Assembly (NCBI GenBank): GCA_030490835.1 | Contig: CM059971.1 | Coordinates: 55,848,012 to 55,912,011, forward strand | DNA: 64,000 nucleotides | Direction of reading: 5' to 3' | Origin: Annona cherimola | Lineage: Eukaryota > Streptophyta > Magnoliopsida > Magnoliales > Annonaceae | Part shown: positions 24,001 to 36,000 of the stretch, in pieces | How positions within the stretch are numbered: position 1 is the stretch's first letter | Layout of the letters: every line of letters begins with the position of its first letter | Notes under the pieces: generated by a model | Told to the model about the DNA's origin: nothing | Database searches by the model: none | The model's input: only the letters and a program-made list of their open reading frames with translations | Translations under genes and position numbers: made by a program

Positions 24001-27000
24001 TCTATAAACTAAGCACGCTAGCATTATATTTTGACATGCAAACATGTGCATTGGATATTAGCATTATCATGAGTCATGGCTGAAGATGTTGATTGAGAAA
24101 TATTGTTTGATATTATCGATGGCGATCGGTGACATACTACCAACTGGGGACTAGGGTATGATTTAGCCATTAATGGCTATGGGCCATGACAAAATGTCCG
24201 ACATTGTGATATTGTGATACTATAATTGGAGCCGTGGTTGTGTCTGATTATTTATTACGATATTATATTTTGAGTCAAAAATGTGTCCGGCTGTTTGCTG
24301 TGATATTGTATCTGGAACCATGAATGTCCGGCTATTTGCTGTGTTTGTCTTTGGAGCCATAGATATGTTCGGTTATTTGCTGTTGGTATTTATTGTGAAA
24401 CCAATATGTAGAGATTGGTGCTTCGACACAAGTGCCTAAGCTGAGCCATGGGCGTAAGTTCATGACGAGGCCACGGATGTGTGGAGATCATAGCAGGATA
24501 TCAGATACAACTCCTTGTCATTTGACTTGGTAAGATGTTTCCCAAGGTTAATCTATTCGTACTTAGCAGTGATGTAAGACAGGACAAGATATAAAACCTC
24601 CCTATTGGACTTAACCTATGTGGTGAGAAGATCATGTGTATGATGTGTTATTGGAATGCTAGATCAAGACAATGCATGTGATGCCAATTTATTTATAATT
24701 TATGATTTGTTGAAAAATGTGCACATTGTTTCATAATGATTCTATTTGATTTATGTATTAGTTCTACTTAGTGAGTTTGCCCAAACACATTCTATTTTAG
24801 CATTTTTTTTAGATAACAGAAATGCAGATGAAGACCAACATGGGGTTGGTGCACCCAGTTGGGCTAGGACTTGATGATATTAAATTTAGAATTTCTTTTA
24901 TGTTAATTTCCAAGAGCGATGTAGGGAGACTACAATGTAAATGTTTTATGGATAAGACCATTTAGATACTATTGAGTTTGGCTTTAAGATAAGATATTTA
25001 GTATGTTATGATTCACGAAAAATTTGATGTTTTTGGACATGTATTTCTTCCCATTGTTATCAATTCTGTTCTTTAGTAGCGATCGTTGACTAAGGTATTG
25101 ACTTGGTCAATGGGACGCTACAACAATGGACTTCACAAATAGACTACAAATGTTTTGCATTATTCAATTGTCCATGGTGGTGACAATGCTAAGGCTGCAT
25201 AAAGAGTGCATGAAGATAAATTGATTTTTCTAAGTTCCACCTTGAATAGTGGTTATGGATCTTGAAAACATGATAACAATGGGCCATGTTGAAAACCTAA
25301 AAGTCTTGAGAATGCAATGGTGTTGGAAAACAAAATGTAGCTCATGTTGATTAAGTAGTTGATGCATGACAAATGCATGACAAAGTACATGGTTGAGTGC
25401 ATTTACGCATAAGTCAATTGTATGTTTGGATGTGTGTTGTTTCGCATACATGGAGAGTTCATCAATCCTCATGATTATATACATAGTGGTTAAGTTGAAA
25501 CATGAGGATTGATGAACCAATTGGTGATTGAGTGTAAAATGTTTCCCTTCAAGCTAGCCTGATGCGTGTAGAATCCAAGCAAATGTAGAGATTTGTTAGG
25601 ATTATGGTGTCTTGTATTTTGTGCATAAGTTTTCTGTAATGATTCACATGTAAGAGTGCATGGTGAATCATAACAACTTAAACTGATTTTGCGCAACAAC
25701 TATTTGAAAAGTATAGGGAGAAGAAAAAGAATTGATACATGATTTTTATTGATTTAGAAAAAGCTTATGATCGAGTACCAAGAAAGTTAATATGGCAAGT
25801 GATGAGAAAAAAATGAATTAATGACAGATACATTGATATTGTTAAAGATATGTATGAGGGGGTTGTTACGAATGTGAGGACCATTAGTGGAGATACTAAT
25901 GTCTTCCCAGTTAAAATAGGTCTACATCAAGGCTCAGCCTTGAGTCCTTACCTTTTTACCTTAGTAATAGATGAAATTACTAGACATCTCCAAGAAGAAG
26001 TACCTTGGTGTATGTTATTTGCAGATGACATTGTTCTAATAGATGAAACTAAAGAATGACTAAATTTTAAATTGAATAGGTGGGTAGATGCTTTAGAATC
26101 TAATGGTTTTAGAATTAGTCGCACTAAAACTGAATATATGAAATGCAATTTTAATAATAGTAAGAACCCGGATGAGGAACCAATTAAGATTTTAGATCAA
26201 GTAGTAACAAGAACTAATCACTTTCGGTACTTAGGATCAATAGTTCAAGAAAAAGGGAAATTGAGAAAGATATAATACATAGAATTCAAGCAGGTTGGAA
26301 GAAATGGAGAAGTGCGTCAGGAATTTTATGTGACCGACGAGTTCCAATCAAATTAAAAGAAAAATTTTATAAGACTGCGATTAGACCTGCTATGTTTTAT
26401 GGGGCAGAATGTTGGGCAGTTGAAGAACAACATACACAAAAAATGAGCATAGCGGAAATGAGAATGTTAAGATGGATGAGTGGTAAAACAAGAAAAGATA
26501 AAATTAGGAATGAAATAATTCGAAAAAACTTAAAAGTGAGGCCAATTTATGATAAATTAGAGAAAATAGATTAAGATGGTTTAGTCATATTAAAAGGAGG
26601 CCTGAAGTAGCACCGGTTAGGAAAACAGAATCTATCCAAGTAGAAGGTGGTAGGAGAACGAGAGGAAAACCCAAAAAAACATGAATAGAAGTAATTAAAA
26701 AAGATTTAAAAATATTACAAATTACAGAGAATTTAGTCTTAAATCGTCAAGAATGGCGTAACAGAATCCATGCAGCCGACCCCATCTAGGTGGGAAATGG
26801 CTTATGATGATGATGATATATGAGTACCTATAAAATAGAGTATTAATTAGGGATTCAATAAATCTCCATAAAGGAGACTAGATAGACAGGAGAGTCATCA
26901 CATAGTTCCTAGGGTGTCCCAATAGGGGTTTAAGAGAGAAGGTTATCAAAATGTTTTAATCGGAATGTGTGTGAAACATCTAGAAAATAAAAGAGAGTCA

Positions 27001-30000
27001 TTATAATTGTATCTTTGTAACTAGTTTACCATAGTGGATTCATGTCTCTTCCCTGATATCTTCTTTATCAAAGGCTTTTTGCAGAAATTTTTGTATCATG
27101 TTTATATAACATTGTGTTGCTTACTTGATTCTGTTGTGATTCTGGATGCTTCCACAACAAGCTGTATTAGCACAAATTGCATTTCACTAATATACCATCC
27201 AAAATAAAAACCCTAAATAAAATACAAAAATAACAATAAAAACCTTTAAATGAAAAAATAAGATAATGATTAAACCAACCACAAGTTAATTTATATTTCA
27301 ATCATTTAATGGATACATCAAATCTTGGACTAAACAACATGGGAAATACTTCTATGGAGCTCATACCCTTCAAGATTTTGGTCTTGTCATCCATTTTGGG
27401 CTCGCTTAATGATTAAATCAAAATCCGATCTTGGCCATTGTAATTAAAATTACTTGTTTAACTGGAAAATTAAGTTTCATCGAAATCAAATATGCATAAG
27501 CCCCATTCGATAGAAGTGATAAAAATATAAAATCAATGTAAAGAAATTGTTTGATTTATAAATCTATTTTGAAGTTGTTAATTCATTGGAACATCTTCAA
27601 AAAAAAAATTTCTACATAGATCAATGATTCTCTAAATTAAAATAGCATTCCGAAAAATTTGTAAATAGATCTAAGTAATTTTCATAGTTTACATATGACT
27701 AAAAATATTTTCTAGAAAGCATGACCCACTATAAACTTTGATCAATGATTTTTAGAACCCATGATAAAACAAATGGTTTAAACAAAATAGGTAGATTGAA
27801 TTTGCGCCATTAAGCATGTCAATAGAAGAAAAGAAAAATGGCTCATCATGTATTGGCAGTCCATAAATTTGGTTCAAGAGGAATAACATACCCCACTCCT
27901 CTCCTCTAACACACAAAATGCGCCAAAAAGATCCTCTCTCTTGCAGTGGAGGTACCTCCTCTCCTCTCCAACACACAAAAAGCCCCAAAAAGAGGGGGGG
28001 AAAAGATCCTCTCTTGTAGTGGAGGTACCAATCAATATTTACAGAAAATTATAACTAAACAAAGAAACTTGGAATTATTCAATGGTGTTTTATAATATGC
28101 ACTCTCAAGGATAGAAATTGGTAAGGATATGCCAAATTAGTGCCAAAGTTTACAGACATATAAGTACAATTATGCTCAATATATGCACGCCGAAGTGTAA
28201 ATCCTCCAATTTTTTAGCAAGGCATAAAGCTCTCTGGCCATAATAACTTCTCCCAAATAGCCAATACTACATCTCGATTTCTGAGTACTTACAAAAAATC
28301 TACACTTTGAGTCTGATGTGCAGCACTGCCTTTCTAACTTAGAATGAAAGAGATGCAGGGTTGGTTAATTGCATCAGCTAGAGGATACAGGCCTTGCTTA
28401 ACCACAAGTATTGTTAAATCCGACCAGCCAAAAGAATGACATGCATCTTGCACCTACCTAGAGTTTGACATTCTCCAGTCATTTCTCCCAGTATCATGAA
28501 AAATATGTTAATCACTTTTGCTTTCTTTAATCATTAGTTAACTGGGTGACTGTTGGATTTCTTAGTCAGCAGAAGCACAAACCAAATCCAGATGCAGTCA
28601 TTTGGCTCAATTTTAAGAAGAAGGAACTTTTGTATTCTGAAAGTTCAAAATGACCAACCATGGAATTTGGGCACAGGGCTTTGGCTCCAAATCAGCTCCA
28701 CATTTTCCTTATCATCTGTTGCATGCAGTGCAGTAACTGGTGGGTGATGTGAAACCTGTTTTACATACATAGACAGATAGGCTAAGAGATAGAAGCTCTA
28801 CATTATATACAACAAGGCACTCTTGGTGGTTAAAGACATTTCCATTCTCTGAGGAATTCACCAGGTTATCAGAGGCCATGTATTTTACTCTTTCTAGCTA
28901 ACAAGGATTTAAAAAAGAAATGATAGTCAGTAGACATGAACTAAGAACAAAGCAAATACGATTAAATCAAAATATAACTCAACATTGAGCAGTATTCGTA
29001 TGGATCAAATTTGATGGTTCATTTCAAATTCGGATAGATGTTCTCCAAAACACCAGAAAGATCAACGACTAAATAAATTAAGCTTTCTGCAGACTGTAAA
29101 AGCAAACGTCGAACATTTATGGAAGAAATTAATGGACACCCTTTATTTAAAAAACTTTATTAAAATCATAAAACTGATTCAATAATTTTTTTCCTCAGAA
29201 CTAACAACCAGAAAATAGAATGTTTTCAACACTAACCAACATCCAAAACAACAACTGCTAAGAACTGATCATTGTTACTTGCATTAGACAAGTGTAAGGT
29301 CAATCGCGCTTACCTGTTCAAGGAAAACATTTAATGTTCGCCTTGAAACATGATGCGTTTCTCCAAGAACAGGATTGAATGGTGCAATGCCAAAGGTCAC
29401 TGGTCGAGTTGTTGATATGCTCCATGCAACAACACTTACGAATCTCTCCAAAGCAGTTTTTCCTCTAGCACACCTGTTCAGCATATCCTCTCCAGTGCAG
29501 TACACAGACTCACCATATAGCTGAAGTTGAGATTTTGGCATATTGAATGTAGGAGGGAGCTGTATTGAAAAAGAATATATAGTCATCATCTCAAATGCAT
29601 CCTGCTCTCATACATCAGTGGAAAATATTCTCAGAGAGGTTTCAGTGGAGCCGATTCTTGCAAATTATTTCATCTAGCCAACGCAGAATGCTGCTGCCCC
29701 CACACTTTCAAGTTCCATCAAAGCAGCACACACCAATCGGCTAGATAAAGGGGATTCATTGGGTATGGCTGAAGTATTGAAATCTCCCTCTGAACTCCAG
29801 GGCAACTTCCCATCATGAATTTTTATCCAAATAAAATCAATGGAAACCAAAATCAACCAATTTGTGAACAGCAGTGGACAATGTAAAACTGGAAATTGAA
29901 CACGGATTTTATCCTTGGTGCTTATTTTGGCATGTCTTTCTTGAGTTTTCAGTGCTTATTAATTAATTAAGGTAAAAAAAAGACAGTGCCAGCCTACCAG

Positions 30001-33000
30001 AGCAGGGATAAGACTGTGAAGAGATAAGACTGGAGACCACACAAACATTTTGGACAATTGTGTACTGTGTAACTGAAATTAATTGAACTCATAGAGATGC
30101 ACTTTTGTATGAGTTTTCTAGAGTTCCTAACAGGGAAATTTCAGACAGATAATCTTATCCTAGGATCTATCTAAAATCAACATCTAATTCATTTCAATCA
30201 TACTCACCATCTGCTAAATCGCTTCACTCTATCTTTCATGCATTTAAACACAATGTCCTCCTTGAATGACCAAGCTACCTGTCATGTCTGAGACATTGTG
30301 TCTCATTGGGTAATTTGTCCATGATCTGACATGGAACTTAACACATACTTCAATTGCGTAAATAAAAGAAATACAACTTGAATGAGGTCCTCATCAAGGC
30401 AGTTGCTCAAGCCATCCTGAATTATACTATGCCCCTCTTTTATATCCCAAAGAAGCTTTGTGGGGAAATCAAAGCTATGATAAGCAGGTTCCGGCGGGTT
30501 GAAAAGGAAGGCAAGCAGAAGATGAGTTGGATTGCATGGAGGAAGATGTGCCACACACATGATGAGGGGGGCATGCGGTTCAGAAGTCTCCAGGAAATCA
30601 ATTTAGCCCTCCTCGTGAAGCAGGCCTAGAGACTATTGACAAACCATGAGTCCCTTTGCTTCAATGTGTTGAAAGCACGATATTTCCTCGATGAGGACTT
30701 CTGGAATTGCAAAGCAAAGTCATCTGCATCCTTTTTGTGGAAGAGCATCCACAAGGCTACCCACCTTCTAAAATTGGGCTGCAAGTGGAGACTGGGTAAT
30801 GGACAAGGGATTCATTTTTTAAGGGATAGTTGGGCTCCAGACATTTTGACCAAAGCTGGCCCTCTTCCACAAAGGTTTCGGGACTCCAGTACTGTTGCTG
30901 AATTCATTGATTGGGATAACAGATGCTGTCAAGAAGAGCATGTCAAAACGGTAGTTGGTGAGGCAGGATGGCAATCAATGGTGCACGTGCCTATTCCAAT
31001 GGGGGAGGAAGAGGATTGTCGATACTGGGCACTAGAACCTGATGGAAATTTCTCTGTCGAATCTGCCAACCAGCTTGCCCTCACACTTCAAGAGAGAAGG
31101 ATTGAGGTCAATGAGCAGAGAAGGGACACATCTGTCCTCTGGGCCTTGTGGAAGCTTAAACTTCCAAGAAAAATCATCATCTTTAGGCGGAGGCTTTTGA
31201 TGGACAACATCCCAACAAGGTGCAATCTGGTTAAAAGAGGCATGCTTATTTCGTCAACTTGTCAGCTATGCAAAGGGGATGCTAAAGACAGCTTACACCT
31301 CTTTTGGAGGTGTCAAGCCACCAGAGATGCTTTTCAATCCCATCTTCTTCAGGCCTGCTCAGGTATGGAATCTGCAAACTTATGTGAAATCTTCTCGCAC
31401 TTGTTTAAAAAAAGAATTTGTTCCATATCTCTTTCTTCCTCTGCGCCTGCTGGAACTTGTGGCAAATGAGAAAGCCGACTGATCATTTACGACCGGTCGG
31501 AAATCCGGTGATTTCCGACCGGTCAAAAAATATATATATTTTATATTTTTTTTGAAAAATAATTTTATAAACATGTTAATCTAGTTATATTTAATCTATA
31601 AACTAAATTTTACCATTTTTGGATATGTATATATATTTATTTTGAATTTTTAAATACAGGGGTATTTAAGTCATTTTAAATATTCTTAAAATGACTTAAA
31701 TACCCCTGTATTTAAAAATCCAAAATAAATATATATACATATCCAAAAATGGTAAAATTTGGTTTATAGATTAAATATAACTAGATTAACATGTTTATAA
31801 AATTATTTTTCAAAAAAAATAAATAAAAAAATATTTTTTGACCGGTCGGAAATCACCGGATTTCCGACCGGTCGTAGAAGATCAAGTCTCAATGAGAAAC
31901 AAGCTATATATGAAGGGGCTTCATCCACAGTTTGGGAACGTGCCAAAACGATCTGCTATGCTCCTCCACTCCGTCATTTCTTCTCGTCTGATCCACACCT
32001 TCAACAGTGTTGGCCATGCGGGTGCAGTCAAACGGGGGAAGCCTACTCAAGGTGTTTGGAAAATGAACATCGATGCTGGATGCAACTTTAGTTTCAACTG
32101 CAGGGGGCTAGCTGTCTTTATCTGTGATTGGGAGGGGGTTTTCTTAGCTGCCAAAGTGTGGAAGAGGCGTGGGCTATTTGATCCTCTTCAGTTGTAAGCA
32201 GAGGCATTATTAAAGGGGCTTGAATGAGCTGTTGATCTTCCCTACCAAAATCTCCAAGTGGAAAGTGACTCCCTATCCCTAGTGACCTTGTTAAATGACA
32301 ACTTGCCTATTCGATCATATCTGGGGACCTTGGGAGACAAGATCAGATGTCTTGCCCAACATTTTTTACATTGTGCTTTTTGCCATGTTTGTAGAACAGG
32401 GAATGCCCCTGCACGGCTGCACACAGTCTAGCTGCTGAAGCCATTCGGGGAGAAGAGCCTGAACCTGTGAACCTGTTTGGTGGGGTTCTCCAACTGCTTG
32501 TATTTCTGATCTGTTTGTAAAGACATTCCATCATTAATTGATTTTCCTGTTGATGGCCAGGAATCTCCTCCTCCAGATGTTTTATTCAAGAAGTGGGACT
32601 GATGGATTCCATCCAGGTCTTTCCATCCAGGAAAAAAATATATATATCTGTCTCGACTTATTCGATCAAGTTGTCCTTGCCAGTAGACAGCAATGTCACA
32701 AAAGAGAATCAAACTTTCTTCTAATCTCCAAAAGATTCCTCCATCAAAACTCAAGAAAGGTAAAACCTGCAATGTCCATCATATTTAGCACCATCAAAGG
32801 AAAAAAAGCAGGGAATGAGTTCAATAACTACGTGCATCATAAGTCTTAGTTCATAAGATCATTCTTCTTAGAACACTTTCAGCATCAACACCTGTCATTT
32901 TGATCGCATCCATAAAACACTTGTTTATCAGAATATCTGATGATAAAACACTTGTTTATCGGAATATCTAATGATCTGAAGATATCAACATCTGGCTCTC

Positions 33001-36000
33001 TCATCTATATGATAATGTAAGCATCTGATCGTCCCATCCATCTAAAATTCTAAATATTAGATGATCTTTTACACCTGATCATCTGAACCAATCAAAATAA
33101 GCATCAATGATATGGATAGATCACTTCTTAGACAGCCTAGTGGGTCGGCAACACCTCATAAGGAAGAAAATCTCAACCCTTAGTCACTGCCCACTCGGAC
33201 ACCAGATTTGTGCATATGTTGGTAAATATACCCAGTTCAGCCTGTCTGGAATGTCCAAAAAAAAGTCCCCTTCTAGCTTTCAAATGAGGCACGACAAATC
33301 TCTCTCATGTTCCCTTCTTCTCCATAAAGATAATAAGGGAAATCCAGTTTTTAAAATTTATCTTCTGCAACTTACAGAGAAAAGGAAGAGGAAGACATTT
33401 AACATTCTGTAACTCCCTAGACAAAACAAACAAATGGATTTATCTCATGCTCATATTATCCATTGCAGTGGACCCACATCGAAAAAAAAAAAATAGAAGC
33501 ATTCTATCTGAGAGTTTGTGTGTTTTGTTGTTTCTTTTGATGATTACATACTGACATTTTAGCTTGACATTGCTAAAGCTGAGTTATTAGGCATGATGAT
33601 GATGATGATGATTTTGTGGCAAATAGAAATCAATGGCATGGTTGCTCACTTGGGTTGAGCGTTGGTAGTGGAAGTGGTTGACTGACATTTGAGGAGTTTG
33701 CACTGAATGTCTATGAGTTGGAATGATTTATAGAAAACTGGACTTGTTAGTGTTGATTGAGTTTCATGCAGTTTATGCTCAAGCACATGTTGAGCACATT
33801 GTAGTCGAACAGGATTTCAGAAACTGGTACATTGCCAATGGCAGTGTGATGGAATGCAAGAAGTTGTTGATGAAAATAGAAAGAAATTTTTCAAATGTGT
33901 CTATTCTAGACGCAAGAATATTGTAAAAGGGAAATAATCCTAGGATATTTTAGAAAGATTTTATTTTGCTATTTTTGAAAGATATTAGAAGATTCCTAGG
34001 ATATTTTAGAATCTGTTTAAAATAAGCATGTATCTATTTGAAGTTTACTTCCTTAAGAAGTTTACTTAAAATATACAATTTCCTTTTCTAGAAGGATTTT
34101 CCTAGAATATTTTAGAATCTGTTTAAAATAAGCATATATCTATTTTAAGTTTATTCCTTAAGAAGTTTACTTAAAATATACAATTTCTTTTTCTAGAAGG
34201 ATTTCATTTGCTAAGATTAGGTGGTATGTTCACCTGTAAATACAGCCCTTGTAAGCTCTAAAGGGGCATCAGTTTTAAGATTTATAAAAGTGTTCTCTAG
34301 TTCTTTTCTACTTATTCTTGTTCTTCTCTCCTTATTCATCTATTCTTTCTACCTTCTTTCTTCACTTCTCATCTCTAGAGGTTTCTTCTATTTTCTTCTC
34401 TACCCATCCTACATCAATTGGTATCAAAGCCAAACCCGGTATTACTTTCACCCAATTTCTGTTGTTGTTAGCTATCCAAAAAAAAAAAAAAAACTACTGT
34501 TGTCCACAAATCACTGTTGTCCATTCTATTGTCATTTTGCTGTCCACAAACTGCTGCCATCTACAAATCACTGTTGTCCACTCTATTGGTGTTTGTTGTC
34601 CACGAACTGGTGCTATCACTGTTGTCCATTCTGTAGCTGTTTGATGCTGCCTACTGTTGCCATTACAATAACCTATTGGTCATCGCAAAGATACTGCTAA
34701 GAAGTTGCTAAAATCACTTTCAAGTTGTCTCTTGCTAAACTTGGTAATATTGGACCTCAACAGGTACATTTTCTCTAGTTGAAAGTACTTAATTCATATC
34801 TGTTTCAATCAAGTTCTTTGCTTTTGAACCTTTAAAAAAAAAAAAGAGAGCAAAAAAAAATTCATTCTTAGTAGTGAGTCTTTTCTATATCAGCATAAGT
34901 TGAATTTTTGAGCCACCATGCCTACTAATGCTGAATTGAATGTCGAACTCAAAGCTTTATCCAATTCTATTGATAACCGATTTGAATCTTTAACAAACCT
35001 TTGTGATAACTTGGCCCAAAAGCAAGAAGATTTCCAAAAAGAAACCACCTCTTCCATTCAGTCTCTCATTTCCTCAGTAAACAGGTTGACTGAAATTGTT
35101 GGAAAACGTCCTATGACTGAGACAGGACATTCACTTCGAAATGGTCAATCACACAATACTCATGCTTCTAGTAGCTCTCCTTTCATAACTGGTCTTCTCC
35201 CAAATCCAAACATGCATGCTAGAGGTCATCATACACCAAAGCATTCACATATTCCGGAAATGCATACAAATTCGGAAAATCATGAAGATGATAATAATTT
35301 TATGAAATTAGTTTTGCAAACAATCTTAGACATGGGAACCACCAGAGAAATTATAATATACCTTTTCCACAACAACAACGGCGTATAACTGATAATTCTT
35401 GGGTGACAAAACAAGTCGAGGTAGATGCTCCTAGTTATGACGGTTGTCTAAACCCTAATGCTTTCTTAGACTGGTTGGCAGACATGGAAGATTTTTTTTA
35501 TTGGTATGATATGGATGATGCGCAATGATTGAGATTTACAAAAATCAAACTTGTTGGGTTTGCCAAACACTATTGGCAAGGGGTTCTAGATGAAAGTCAA
35601 CGCGTAGGAGTACCTATCACTACATGGGCTGAAATGAAAGCTAAATTGAAAGAGAAGTACCTTCCTGAATATCATCAGACTCAACTATTGGAACGACTGG
35701 TTAACTTAAGACAAAGATCATTAAGTGCAACTGACTATCTTAATAAGTTTGAAGATTTAAAAATAAAATGTGGAATACAGGAAGATCCTTGGGTTATACG
35801 AACAAAGTTTATCAATGGCCTAAAACCAGAAATCAAAACTTTGTTGAAATTGCGTTCAGTTGTTTCTGTGGAAGACGCATATTATAAAGCTCTAAAATTG
35901 GAAAATTTTCAAAAATCTTTCACTAACAAACGTTTGATTCCACAAACTGGAGAGACAAGGGTATCCAAATTAAATTCTAATCTAACGTCTTTTCAAGGAA

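Larger units (their letters stand above)
15683..27159 (+). mobile_element. Old non-autonomous LTR element, nested host
   Basis: Two related LTR-like copies face the same way: 15683-16118 and 25594-27159 (the second interrupted by an RTE LINE; net 443 bp against 436 bp). Both begin TGTTA and end in CAACA. The first is followed by TGGTATTAGA, close to the tRNA-Met type primer-binding site of plant LTR elements, and this site is repeated 37 bp downstream. Sequence between the LTRs that is not accounted for by later insertions (16119-16925, 22259-22647, 25128-25593) has no coding capacity, so the element was non-autonomous. The sequence after the second LTR, GCTGTATTAGC, is also primer-site-like, so the second copy may not be a simple 3' LTR. 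No outer target duplication is seen. Confidence 0.55.
27160..28658. other. Distal part of ORP4-like intron 3
   Basis: No gene. It contains an unclassified repeat at about 27460-27760 with a diverged copy at 37730-38080, and a short tandem duplication at 27896-28029. The remaining ~630 bases before exon 3 show nothing recognisable. Confidence 0.5.
30375..32637 (+). mobile_element. L1-type LINE fragment (LINE-C), antisense to gene
   Basis: 5'-truncated plus-strand LINE. It starts within the end of the reverse transcriptase, runs through zf-RVT and RNase H, and ends at a short A run (GGAAAAAAA, about 32629-32637). It is split by the 387-bp palindromic element at 31489-31875. Frames are broken, for example a TAG replaces a Trp-like codon at about 30628. 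No clear target duplication was found. Confidence 0.8.

Noticed and set aside
29674..29856. 60-codon minus-strand frame next to coding exon 2
   Set aside because: No family similarity, not needed by the protein, and exon 1 joins exon 2 in phase without it.
32910..32975. Short direct repeats resembling a CRISPR pair
   Set aside because: Only two units of 31 bp in a plant intron; a simple tandem duplication.
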